This document shows, piece by piece, positions 1 through 10,300 of a stretch of 64,000 bases of DNA (position 1 is its first letter; every line of letters begins with the position of its first letter). Location of the stretch: NCBI GenBank assembly GCA_948470475.1, contig OX419341.1, positions 4,451,853 to 4,515,852 of the forward strand, given 5' to 3'. The DNA is from Galaxea fascicularis (taxonomy: Eukaryota; Cnidaria; Anthozoa; Scleractinia; Euphylliidae). The position numbers and the translations under genes were made by a program. The notes below the pieces were generated by a model. It did not search any database and was not told where the DNA came from. It saw nothing but the letters and a program-made list of their open reading frames with translations.

Positions 1-125
1 AAATTAACAGCTAAATTATTTGTCTGAAATATATGTGAACCTAGATTTCGGCGTAAATTAACGGCTAAATTATTTGTCTGACTAAATATATGTGAACCTA
101 GATTTAGCCGTAAATAAACGGCTAA
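1..125. repeat. 54-bp tandem repeat array, inverted orientation (left part cut by window edge)
   Basis: Two to three units of a repeat built on CTAGATTT, TTAACGGCTAAATTATTTGTCTG-like and ATATGTGAACC blocks. They are the reverse complement of the arrays at 3462-3902 and 4762-5061, so the arrays face each other across about 3.3 kb. The array probably continues to the left of the window. Confidence 0.85.
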
Positions 126-187
126 ATTATCCCTCTGTAATATTCATGGCGACCACGATTTGGGCGTATCACGTTTAAGTGATTCGC

Positions 188-775
188 CTGTAATTTAGTC
201 TTCTTCGCAGCCGTTTTTTCAGGGGCACAAAACGAAGCTGTTCCTCACTTTATCTGTTCCCCCGAGGTATTGTGCTGGCTGGCAAAATATCAGTTATGTC
301 TCGGAGTTGGTTATCCAATTTCTTTCTGCTGATGGTTTCGGTTGGTAAGTACTGAAGTGTGGTAGCAGTTTGAGTGTTGCTGGCTGGCGAAATCTGGATT
401 TGTGTGAGAAATTTGGTGTCTCCTTCCCCCCACTGAAGGCGTGATTGGAGACCTTTTGTCACGCCCATTTAGGGTTACGACATATGGAATTGTCTTTTTT
501 GTTGTTGTGCAGGCTGCTCAATTTGCACCTGGCTGGGAAACCAACCAACTCTATCTGGCTGGCTGGGAAATATCTTGTGTGTCTTGCTGGCAAAAAGGAG
601 CAGATATTTTTTTTCCCAGCAATATTAAAAAACACCTGAAAATGCCTGAATAACATTTAGTTTTATTAACTGGGGTATAATAATACATTTTTCAACAAAT
701 TGGTCGTTTTGTGCTCCTGTTTATTGGGCTGTCACTTAACGCTTCCTCCAAAAAACGGCTGCGAAGGAGACTATC
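188..775. repeat. possible foldback element
   Basis: The motif TTCGCAGCCGTTTTTT near 206-221 recurs in inverted orientation near 754-770. Both copies have GTAATT a short way outside and a GTGCTC/GGGGCACAAAACG-like stretch inside. The interior holds several degenerate CTGGCTGG(C/G)AAA motifs. No target-site duplication is clear, so the limits are approximate. The short reading frames here (250-656) are shadows of this repeat. Confidence 0.4.
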
Positions 776-1261
776 TGTAATTAAATTAAAGCCACCATAG
801 CTCTTCTTTTGTTACCTACTCTCTCGAGACCCTCTGGTCTTTGATACATACAAAAGTGTCAGTTTTAAGTACTGAGGACACGCGTTATTAGGATCTGCAG
901 ACGGCTATAGGGAGCTTCAAACACAAGGTAAATTTCAATATTTTTGTTGACAACAAATTTTGAGTGTGAATAGACATGGTTGAGTAAGCGACTACAGAAA
1001 TGCTCTGGCGAAGTATACTTATGTTAACCGACTCTGCATCGATTTGTAATCATCACAGCTGAATGCTTAAGTTGCAAGCACTAAATGCATGAAAATTACT
1101 TCCTCAAGCTATCGTTGTCTGTGACCATGTTTACGCGGCTGTTTGTGTGTCGCTTCCGTTTTACTTCGCGGAATGAGTGGCAAGCTAAGCGAGCCGAGAG
1201 AGTTCGAGTTGAAAGTTGAAAGTGCTTGGCCTTTCTATATGGGGCTGTTTTGAGGGTGCTT

Positions 1262-1448
1262 ATGCGACGAGGAAGTCACCATTTAACTGCGAATGAACGA
1301 TTGTTAAGGAGAACGGGACTGTTTGCAATTGCGACTTTAGCTGTGTACCTTTGGTCATTGCTTTTGACACTCCACTTTTTCAAATGCAAGAATTGTGTCG
1401 TCAAATACATGACGGAATCGATTCAATCGATTTCCGATGGCTTTTGTG
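1262..1448 (+). CDS. hypothetical first exon of a single-pass membrane protein
   Basis: From the ATG at 1262 the frame encodes about 62 residues: a basic N-terminus (MRRGSHHLTANERLLRR), then one hydrophobic segment (GLFAIATLAVYLWSLLLTL), then a Cys/Lys-rich stretch. A candidate splice donor (G|GTATCT) follows position 1448. The topology would suit a type II membrane protein, such as many Golgi glycosyl- or sulfotransferases, whose first exon often ends soon after the anchor. I do not recognise the family and found no second exon. An in-frame stop lies just upstream of the ATG. It could be a chance frame. Confidence 0.3.
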
Positions 1449-1662
1449 GTATCTAATTCATTGGTTTTATTGGTCTAGTGTTCTCATTTCAATAGATCGT
1501 TAAGTTTTCTTGGTGTTCACTCTGGCCCTACGATCAAAGCAGTCCAAGTTTTTTCCATCAGGAAATATTACTTAATATTGTCTATAACAAACGTACTCCT
1601 AAAAAGTCTCTACAGTAAAATACTATTCCAAACTAAACCTGTTTTCCATGAATGCCGTGTAT

Positions 1663-2140
1663 TTAAAGTTTTTGTCTAGAGCCAATTAGCATAAACTCAG
1701 TTTTAGTCGGATTCAGAGTAAGTTTGTTGCAGAGAAGCCATTTGTGGATGTTATTTAGCACACAAGTCAGGCCAGTTTGTATTGAGTGTAAGTCTGTGCT
1801 AGCGTATGTGATGTGAGTGTCGTCTGCATACATCCTAGGTTGGCAGAATGATGAACAATTTGGCAAATCATTGATATAGATCAAAAATAGGATCCAAAAT
1901 TGGAGAGGGCCCAGGATAGTTCCCTGAGGGACCCCACAACCCAGAGAACAGACTTTAGAAAGCGAACCGTTAACAACACATTTCTGAGTACGGTTGCTTA
2001 GATACGACTTAAACCAATCATAAGCAGACTCCTGTATTCCATACAGACCAAGTTTAGCAAAGAAAACATCGAGATGAACGGTATCAAATGCTTTTTTTTA
2101 GTCTAGGAAAACCACTGCATTTACATAACCGCGATCGACC
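1663..2140 (-). pseudogene. CR1/jockey-like LINE reverse transcriptase fragment
   Basis: On the minus strand the sequence encodes part of a non-LTR reverse transcriptase palm. In order it shows KAFDTVH (domain A, preceded by an in-frame stop), YLSNRTQ, GVPQGTILGPL (domain B), FLIYINDLP, MYADDTHI (domain C catalytic YADD) and NKLTLNPTKTEFMLIGS. A short stretch is inserted between GPL and FLIYINDLP, and a stop ends the frame near 1663. Only the central palm remains: no endonuclease and no 3' tail are visible. This is a dead fragment of an element of the jockey/CR1/L2 group; the clade cannot be fixed by eye. Confidence 0.85.
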
Positions 2141-2180
2141 GATAATTATTCACATCAGTTCGTTCACTTGTTTAAATAAT

Positions 2181-2270
2181 GGGGAGCAGGGATGACTCAG
2201 TGGTGAGAGCACTCGCCTCCCACCAATGTGGCCCGGGTTCGATTCCCGGACTCAACGTCATATGTGGGTT

Positions 2271-2314
<44 letters not shown>

Positions 2315-2353
2315 CGGGTACTCCGGTTTTCCCCTCTCCTCAAAAACCAACAC

Positions 2354-2384
<31 letters not shown>

Positions 2385-2468
2385 GACGTTAAATACATGA
2401 GCCTCTGGCTCGGGAGATTGGGCAACCACTCCTTACGTTACCGAGCTTATAATAAATAAATTGATTTG
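2181..2468 (+). repeat. tRNA-derived SINE, Nin-DC-like family (copy 1)
   Basis: The head resembles a tRNA: GGGAGCAGGGATGACTCAG with GTGGTGAGAGC, then a good RNA polymerase III B box (GGTTCGATTCCC). The central body reads GCTCCGAGAGGTTTTTCTCC, GGGTACTCCGGTTTTCCCC and CTCAAAAACCAACA. That core matches what I recall as the Nin-DC domain shared by SINEs across eumetazoans. It ends in a TTGATTTGATTTTG tail. A second full-length copy lies at 10143 and a truncated one at 20151. Confidence 0.85.
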
Positions 2469-2589
2469 ATTTTGTCACCCTAGCGCATTTTCAGTCGTCT
2501 GGAAATAAACCAGAGCTTATTGTATGCTACTATCTTCCCTCTAAACCATCGCAGATAATTAATTCTCCCGTTTGTCTCCTCTTGATATT

Positions 2590-3440
2590 CCACTTCTATT
2601 ATGGAACCCAATTAAAGCTGTGCCTGTTCTTCTCTTGCGCTCAGTTTCATTGCTGAAAAATCTACGTTTGTCAGGTGGGGTTTGGTACTGTTCGGGTGAC
2701 CATTCATGCAAGCTTTCACAAGGCTAGAATGCATTTGCCTTCGCTGGTTTACAGTGGTTTTTGGACCCCTTGATCCGTAGTCGATGTTGATGTTTTCGTT
2801 TCTTCTATCGCCACATTTTTTACAGCGTGTAGTCTATGTAGTAAATGTTTTTTAGGAGGACGGAAATGTTACTAGTGCTCTCTGGAACTGCTTGTCTGTT
2901 CAACGATTCCATAGGATTGTTGGTATTGGCAGTTGAATCCCATTTTTCTGCGTCTCTCAAAGTGAACGCCTTACAAAGCATTCTAAGAGTTCTTTCTCTC
3001 TTCCACCAAGTTACCCAGTGTTCAGTTTTTTGCCAGTGAGTAGTGTCTATATTCCGTGACGTTAATGCAAGATTATCTGGTAAGAGGTGCGTTGCACGCG
3101 AAGGGGGGACTTTAGCACCAAGAACTTGACATCAAATATTAACATTACATCTGCTGGATCCTCAAGCTCATGAACTTGATAAGCAAGTTTCCTGAATATA
3201 TCAAATTCATCCCTATTCACCGAAGTCTTCCAATCTACGCTGCAGCCTCTTATAATGTTTTTCGCTAAATCAGGTTCCAGCACCTTTTGTCAGCCATTGT
3301 ATTGAGCCTGGTCCAAACCTTAGTCACGAGCCTGAAAACTTCATTAATTGCGAAGGCATAAGCTTCACCGTCTTGTTGCTGCAAAGGACCCTGGAAACTG
3401 CATTTCAGTTTGGCGTTAAGTCATTGAACGCCACCATGTT
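2590..3440 (-). pseudogene. decayed transposase-like gene remnant
   Basis: The minus strand holds a broken reading frame in at least three frames. In order it reads QQQDGEAYAFAINEVF, EPDLAKNIIRGCSVDWKTSV, DIFRKLAYQVHELEDPADV, a short junction, HWQKTEHWVTWWKRERTLRM and STANTNNPMESLNRQ, then decays. The pattern is typical of a repetitive cnidarian gene family that I associate with MULE-like transposases, but no DDE residues can be assigned here. It lies between inverted 54-bp repeat arrays, which could be the terminal repeats of its own transposon. Stops and frameshifts make it non-functional. Confidence 0.5.
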
Positions 3441-3461
3441 TAGAAGATACGGAAAAGCACT

Positions 3462-3902
3462 GTTTCGCCGTTAATTTACGGCGAAATCTAGGTTCACATA
3501 TATTACAGACAAATAATTTAGTCGTTAATTTACGGCTAAATCTAGGTTCACATATACTACAGACAAATAATTTAGTCGTTAATTTACGGCTAAATCTAGG
3601 TTTACATATACAACAGACAAATAATTTAGCCGTTAATTTACGGCGAAACCTAGGTTCACATATATTACAGACAAATAATTTAGTCGTTAATTTACGGCTA
3701 AATCTAGGTTCACATATACTACAGACAAATAATTTAGCCGTTAATTTACGGGAAAATCTAGGTTCACATATATTTCAGACAAATAATTTAGCCGTTAATT
3801 TACGGCTAAATCTAGGTTCACATATATTACAGACAAATAATTTGGCCGTTAATTTACGGCGAAATCTAGGTTCATACCTACTACAGACAAATAATTTAGC
3901 CA
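3462..3902. repeat. 54-bp tandem repeat array, about eight units
   Basis: The unit is CGTTAATTTACGGCTAAATC followed by TAGGTTCACATATATTACAG and ACAAATAATTTAG. Successive CTAGGTTCAC blocks start 54 bp apart (near 3485, 3539, 3593, 3647 and onward). The array breaks at 3905, where a MITE is inserted, and resumes at 4762. Confidence 0.95.
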
Positions 3903-3905
3903 TTA

Positions 3906-4761
3906 GGGGTGGACCATTTGATTTTTGATGGGGGGGGGGGGGGGGGGTTTGCAGGATTTTTAGACTGCTAGATATATTTTTTTATTGCTCCAGCCCTGCA
4001 GGATTTTCTCCCTGTCCTTACATGATATTTTTTTAAATGGAAATTTAAAACACAAATTTTGAAGTTTAATAACTTGACCATCACCTGCCACTCAAAATTC
4101 ACCCTTTAGGCTATTAAAAACCACCTTTACACGCAATGCATCTTTCTTTCAAAGTAATAAAGAGTTTCATCTTTATTCAGTGTACAAAGAAACGCATCTC
4201 CACTAACCTGCGGCTAGTTGATTTCCCTGTCAGGCTAGTCGATGTTATATGCATCACTCTCTGTACTTGCCCAACAGATCACTTGCCCACTGAACAAGTG
4301 AACGTTTTTTTTCTTTCTAATTACGTAATGCTACTGAGAAAAGCTTTCAAACTTGCGTGTAATGGTTCCAAATTGTCCAAAGGGCGAGCTGGAAATTCCA
4401 TCTTATTTCAGTGAATCCTGTTTTTGGTCTCGTGCACATATCCAGCGCATCCGTTTCACATTCTTTGTATATTTTGTACCCTGCACTAATTCAATGTGGC
4501 CATGAATATCTTTCAATCATAATTTCCTTCTAGATCAGAGGGTGCACTTTAATAGGAAATCTAATTGGTAAATCATGCGTCGCGCTTGCAAAATACCAAT
4601 TTACGCATCAAAAAAATCCTTTGCCACGCCCAGGTTGAGGCTGCTCGATTTTTTTTTTCCTTCTTAAGAATTCTGCAAGAATTTTTTTTTAACCAAACAT
4701 ATGCTCGATATTTTTTTGGGATTTGCACAACCCCCCCATCAAAAATCAAATGGTCCACTCC
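3906..4761. mobile_element. PIF/Harbinger-type MITE inserted in the tandem array
   Basis: The left end GGGGTGGACCATTTGATTTT and the inverted right end CAAATGGTCCACTCC form terminal inverted repeats of about 30 bp, each running into a long G or C tract. TTA flanks both ends (3903-3905 and 4762-4764), matching the TWA target duplication of the PIF/Harbinger superfamily. The element is 856 bp with no transposase, so it is non-autonomous. Frames on both strands near 4565-4765 only reflect its inverted end. Confidence 0.8.
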
Positions 4762-5061
4762 TTAATTTACGGCGAAATCTAGGTTCACAAATATCACAGA
4801 AAAATAATTAAGCCGTTAATTTACAGCGAAATCTAGGTTCACAAATATCACAGAAAAATAATTAAGCCGTTAATTTACGGCGAAATCTAGGTTCACAAAT
4901 ATCACTGAAAAATAATTAAGCCGTTAATTTATGGCGAAATCTAGGTTCACATATATTGGTTTACATATATAACAGACAAATAATTTAGCCGTTAATTTAC
5001 GGCGAAATCTAGGTTTCACATATTACAGACAAATAATTTAGCCGTTAATTTATGGCTAAAT
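4762..5061. repeat. 54-bp tandem repeat array, continued (about six units)
   Basis: Units with CTAGGTTCAC spaced 54 bp apart (near 4776, 4830, 4884, 4938), then one longer variant unit. They are in the same orientation as 3462-3902, so this is the other half of the array split by the MITE. Here the units have TCACAGAAAAATAATTAAGC in place of TTACAGACAAATAATTTAGC, so the two halves have begun to diverge. Confidence 0.95.
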
Positions 5062-5397
5062 TTTTGGTTTGTTAATAAGTGTTACCTAAAAATTTCAAAT
5101 GTTTGAAGAGAAAGTTTAATGCAAATTTTTCACTTATATATATACCCCGCGATCAAAGAGCAACACTGTGATATTACGCGTTGCTCGCGGGGCTGATTTA
5201 CACAAAGTTCACCGTCTCTTGTGTACAGACAATTGTATTCGGGGCCTCTAACGCATAAAGTGAGCCTTGTTCACATCCTTTCAGTTTCACTGAATAAAGC
5301 CTCACTGAAGCCTGTCTGAGACGTCACTTCAAACATTACGCACCGAGATCTTGCCTCATGTATAGACATGATTTTACAAATATAAAATTCTACTCAC
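5062..5397. other. no gene seen; start of amidohydrolase intron 1
   Basis: This stretch shows no coding signal or repeat I recognise, apart from the splice donor at its right end. Later exons of the amidohydrolase on the minus strand should lie here or further left, but none was found between here and position 1. Confidence 0.5.
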
Positions 5398-5637
5398 CGC
5401 ACGTTGCATTGCCATAAGTATAGCATGTTGGTGTGGTTCGATAAAACCAGGAAGAAGAGTCTGTTCATTCAGATAAATGACTTGAGTTGATGGACCAGCT
5501 AAATCGAACACCTCATCGGGCTTTCCCACAGCTTGAATTTTGTCACCCTTAACAGCAAGAGCCTCGGCAGAAGGGTTCGTCTCATCCATGGTGATAATAT
5601 TTCCTCCGTGAAAGATAAAATCGGCCTGCTCCGACAT
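5398..5637 (-). CDS. amidohydrolase (YtcJ/amidohydrolase-3-like), first exon only
   Basis: Eighty codons from the ATG at 5637 to a strong splice donor (GCG|GTGAGT) at 5398, phase 0. The N-terminus MSEQADFIFHGGNIITMDE is the usual first strand pair of metal-dependent amidohydrolases of the YtcJ/ExuT type. The exon ends near PGFIEPHQH, whose H-x-H supplies two metal ligands at the start of the TIM barrel. A full enzyme would be about 500 residues, so most of the gene is missing from view; the remaining exons may lie left of the window or the gene may be broken. The few residues after the donor in the open frame are intronic. A hAT-like MITE lies 61 bp upstream of the ATG. Confidence 0.75.
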
Positions 5638-5698
5638 TTTCCACCGATTTCTGTGCTACACAAACCTTTCAAACGTCTTGCAGTTAAAGTGGGCTCAA

Positions 5699-6073
5699 CA
5701 GGGACCGCGCAGAGGGAGGGGCTGGGGGGACTTTAGCCCCCCCCCCACTTTTTTGCAAGAATAAAAATGAAAAAATAATTTAACAAAAGTGACGGAGTGA
5801 AAAATAGCAAAAAATCGTTAATTCGAAAGTGACCAGAGTTACTGGCAAAGACAAACGCGCAGATGAATAGACAGACCCGATGGCAACATCACTGAAGATG
5901 TGGAAAAAATCAAAAGTTTTATCGTTATAATGGCATTCTCCGTCACTTGGAGAAATTGAATAGAAATCAACAAGCATGCCCCCCTCCCGCCCCCCCCCCC
6001 CCGCCAAAAAAAAAAAATTCGTTCACGCATTCTTCTTCAGTCCCCCACTCGAAAACTTGCTGCGCGGTCCCTG
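5699..6073. mobile_element. hAT-like MITE
   Basis: The ends CAGGGACCGCGCA and TGCGCGGTCCCTG are perfect inverted repeats. CTCAA lies directly outside both ends, a short or imperfect target duplication (hAT elements normally make 8 bp). Long C tracts sit just inside each end. The element is 375 bp and non-coding; frames within it are artefacts of the C and A runs. Confidence 0.65.
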
Positions 6074-6186
6074 CTCAAACCTTTGCTGTAATGCAACTGT
6101 TGTTGGCTCGTCACACGCTCTTCTTGGAGGAGAGATAACGTGACCAGCCGAAAGATAGTTTTAAATACCCCCAAAAAATCCTTTAA

Positions 6187-6416
6187 CGGTTGTTCAAAAG
6201 CCGATTAACGTAACTCAGGATTAGCGTAAACTTTGGTTGCCGTTTTTAACTTTTGGATGAAAGTTGTTTTCGCTGCTTTTTGTTTTTCAGGATTGACTTC
6301 CCTTAATCTAAAACGTTGCAGAATATCAGCATTGAACAACGTTTGGGGACAGAGAAATACGCTTCTTGATTAATTTTTAATCCTGGATTTGCTTTAATCG
6401 GCTTTCGAACAACCGG
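6187..6416. mobile_element. small MITE
   Basis: Inverted ends CGGTTGTTCAAAAGCCGATT and, at the right, AATCGGCTTTCGAACAACCG bound about 230 bp of non-coding sequence. Confidence 0.65.
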
Positions 6417-6511
6417 GCCCAGAATGATAAATTTCAAACCCAAAAAAATCTTCGATCATCCCCTTCACTCGAAATCCTGAGTATCCCCCACCCCGGGAGT
6501 GAGTGCGTCTC

Positions 6512-6802
6512 TCAATTCTTGTTGATGTACTGTTGTCCAAGGTCAATGGTTGTCGGTATCCCCAGGATGCCTATCCAAGCCAGTTTTAGGTCGAAATCGT
6601 AACTTGCTGTGACATTACATAAGGTCAGGAGATGCAACCACTGAAAGTAACGCGTAACTAAGCTGCCTCTTCGAACTATTCGAGAACGGTAGTAGCCCTC
6701 AATAATGGGTGTGACTACCACGAAAGGGTAAGTGACAAGGAGGTAGAAGAGACTGTGGAAGCCGCGAGAATCTTTGCTGTAACATACGCGTTGCAGTTTC
6801 AT
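6512..6802 (-). CDS. hypothetical membrane-protein reading frame
   Basis: Open frame of 96 codons with hydrophobic stretches SLFYLLVTYPFVVVTPII and LAWIGILGIPTTIDL, ending at a stop near 6512. I do not recognise it. It may be a single exon of a multi-pass membrane protein or a chance frame between MITEs. No splice sites could be fixed with confidence. Confidence 0.25.
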   Translation of the reverse strand: MKLQRVCYSKDSRGFHSLFYLLVTYPFVVVTPIIEGYYRSRIVRRGSLVTRYFQWLHLLTLCNVTASYDFDLKLAWIGILGIPTTIDLGQQYINKN

Positions 6803-7356
6803 GTTTAAAATGTGTTACGGGGCGGAACGCTCCCTGGAAAGGGAGCGTTGCGTGACGAGTTCAACGAGACGACATCCGTAACTCCCTCGGATCGTTTACT
6901 TTTTCGCCCGCTCGACTATCCAGAAATGGAATGCTCTGGCTGGCAGTCGGCTAAAGGTTACGTAGCAGCTGGATTATTAGGTCTTGCAGAAAGAGTGAGT
7001 TCTTTACTTCCTGGAGGTCAAGTTAAATGCTGGTGGATTTACTTCTTTCAACGCACATAGCCAATTTTATGTAACAGTGCTTCTCACACTGCACACGAGT
7101 GTAAAATAATTATGCTTCTTTCAGTGACCCATATTGTTTCTTTGTAACGGGATGACATGGATGTTTCATTGAAAAGAGTAAGAAGCAGTTAAACTATTAT
7201 TGTGCCTTTGTGGCTACTGCGTTGCCCACTTGTGAGATTGAGTCGCTCAAACGAGTTTTCCTAAGTGTCAAGATATTTCAACAAATTACAAACCACTTCA
7301 AAAATTTTTTTCTTGTTCAGAGGTTTAATTTGCTATGTTCAAATTTTGCTCATTTT
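6803..7356. other. no gene seen; 3' flank of RPS3A
   Basis: Starts with a small palindrome (GAACGCTCCC...GGGAGCGTT, 6828-6846). The rest is probably the 3' untranslated region and downstream flank of the minus-strand RPS3A gene. Confidence 0.5.
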
Positions 7357-10300
7357 TTACACAGATTCTTGAACAGGTGGTTCGAAAGTTTCACGCTCAA
7401 TCTTGGCACCGGTCTCATCTGTGCTGCTTTGTGATGCGCCCTCACCATGCATCTCCATCAACTTGCCGACTGTACATGACAAAAGAGCACAAGTTTGTTT
7501 ATATTACAGTAACGTTTGACCAAGTTACAAGACCAGAACCAAAGCAACTACATTGGTTTGTCACAACAGATGTAGCCAAGAAATAACCGAAGAATGGAGC
7601 AAAACTAATCATTGAGCAAAGAGGGCCAAGTCCCCAGATTTCCTTTGCCACGTTCGTCAGTAATTTTGCCCTATTCCCCACTTAGGAGCACGGTCCCAGG
7701 CTACAAAACGATGCAAACAAGGCAACAAGCCGAACATAAATTGAAGCAATAACAGTTAAACAGGGCAGGCAGGGGAGATCTCAATTTAGACAGCACTCAC
7801 CATCAAATTTGGGTTTCTTGAGAACCTTGACCTTCCTGATGAACACATCATGAAGGGGGTAGATGGATTGACACGCCTTCTCAATGTCACGACCAAAAGC
7901 ATCTGGGATCCTGCAAAGGTGATACATGACAAAGCCAGTTACACCAAAGCACAAGTGAAAAAATATTACACTGTACAAAAACATGCATATTGGAAAGCAT
8001 GCTGATACCAACATTAAACATGCATCAGATCGGTTTGTTTCTGTTTCTTGAGTTTATGCTAATTAATTTTATCAAATTCTAGCCTAAGATCCCAAAATAA
8101 ACATGGACTCACATTTCAGACATGATAACCAGCCTGTAAAGCTAACTAGAGTAAATTTTAGGGAAACTAAGATTTACACAGCCACTGTTGATCTTCTCCA
8201 AAGAAAGCCACAGTGATCTTAGTGGTTTCACTTCATGGATTTGGATTTAAGCAACAGCCAGCTAGTAGCAATTTGAACCTTCGGGATACTTACAACTTGT
8301 TGACAGCATCTTTTAAGTCACCAGTGCTGACGTCACGTGTGATGATGTCCACCATCTTTTTACGGATGGCTTTCACTTGAGAATGTTTGGCATAAGCTGT
8401 TTTCTTGATCTGGTTCGCTCGTTTCTTTGTGAAACCGATACAGAACAGCCTCAGAAGGTAACCGTCAGTTGTCTTGACATCAACAGCTGCTTCAATCAAT
8501 GTCTAAGGGAAAAGAAATGCAAACAAGTTTGTAAATGCTATTTCCCTCAATGTTGCCAGAAGACCTCAACAGGCTCACATGGTGATCTGGGTAAGGTACA
8601 CGTATCCATTACTTTTCCAAACTCAGTGTGTCTTATCCCTACAGTTAAAAAATCTCATTAGACAAACTTTAATGATTTTGGCTTCCACCATATTATGGTG
8701 TTAACAGCGTGAATTTATAGCCTAAGATAAAGATTGACAGCTACCCATATCACATTTCAGTCTTGTCTGTACTCCAGACATCAGAAGATGACTAGCTATC
8801 AGTATGAGAATGCTGCAAAAATTGAATGCTCTCTGGAGGTACAGTACCAAGGATGTCAAACTACGAGTCCTGAGAGCATGAATTTTCCTGACAGCCACGT
8901 ACAGCTGCAAGTCCTGGGTACACCAAGAAGGAGAAGGGAAGATTGTATCAATGAGAGGCTTGGATAAACCATGAAAGAGGCAGGGAGATAAGCACAGAGT
9001 CATGTTCTGTACGGAGCTGCTGTGCAAGCTGCCACGTCGCAATCAGGATATGCAACCAATCAAGTGCAAGCTTTATGCTTTACAGTTGTCAAATCTAACA
9101 ACAATGAAATAGATGAATACATTGCAAACAGTGAAACATAAGACATGATCTTTGATATTCCAAAACTTACTGGCATCCAGTTTCAATCTTACAATGTTTT
9201 ATCTTGCATGACTAACAAGAGTCATGCAAGATAAAAGTCATGACAGTTTAGGAGCTGCTGACTAAAAGATTGAAAATTTGACAGAGATACACTGTCAGAG
9301 GACAGGTTGATAGTTACTTAGGTGGACAAATAAGGGTTAAATGTGTGCATAAAAATGACAAACTTCATTAGATAGGTAGGGAAAAACCCTCTTGATAAAA
9401 GTTTTTATTGTCATACAAAGCACACACCTGCCACTTCTTGACCAGTGACCTCAGTTTGTCTGTGGTCATGTCCATACCATGGAAGTTTGTGAGACAGTTC
9501 TTACCCTGGACATCTTCAACAATGAGTTTAAACTTCCTGAATGCTACCTCATCATTCTGAAGGTCAGCCAGTGATGCTTCAAACACGCGTCCCTTGAGAC
9601 CATCGGAAGCAATTTCTGTGGAGAAGAATGAACTAAATTATAAAAAATGTGCCTGTAGTAGGAATTTTGTGCATTCTTGACATTGTATGGCAATAATATT
9701 ATTTTGAGGACATAATCATCAATTTTTTTGTTATACCCCACCATCAACCTAATAAGTATTGGCACTGATGGACCACCAGATATTGAAATGCCTACCATCA
9801 ACTTTCACCTTAAAAAGATGACTTGCTGCATATCACTAATTAACAGTTCAGCAAGACAACAGAAATTGTCTTAATGGAGTTATTATTTAAAGTATCAATA
9901 TTTAAACTGCATCACAACAACAGATTGATACAGGTACTACAGCTGTACCTATAAGCAATAAATAGTCTGACATCTAAAAATTACTCCACAATGACACATT
10001 GGATACAGGATGGTGGATAGTTAACAGTGCAAAGTTCTTACATTCAACAAACGTGAGTAGAATGATTGCCCATGGATAAATCTTCCTTACTTTATTTTGT
10101 AAAAATAACACGTACAGCTCATACATGTACATGTACAGTTCAGGGAGTAGGATTGGCACAGTGGTGAGAGTGCTCGTCTTCCGCCAATGTGTCCTGGGTT
10201 TGATTGCCGCGCACGGCGTCATAAGTAGGCAGAGTTTGTTGGTTCTCTACTCTACTCAGAGAGGTTTTTCTCCGGGTCCTCCGGTTTTCCCCTCTCCTCA

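Noticed and set aside
4565..4765. Overlapping frames on both strands
   Set aside because: They reflect the inverted end and homopolymers of the MITE.
6812..7060. 82-codon plus-strand frame
   Set aside because: Starts in a small palindromic repeat and shows no family resemblance.
8503..9427. Box C/D or H/ACA snoRNA in the RPS3A introns
   Set aside because: I looked for TGATGA/CTGA pairs and ACA tails and found no combination with proper spacing.
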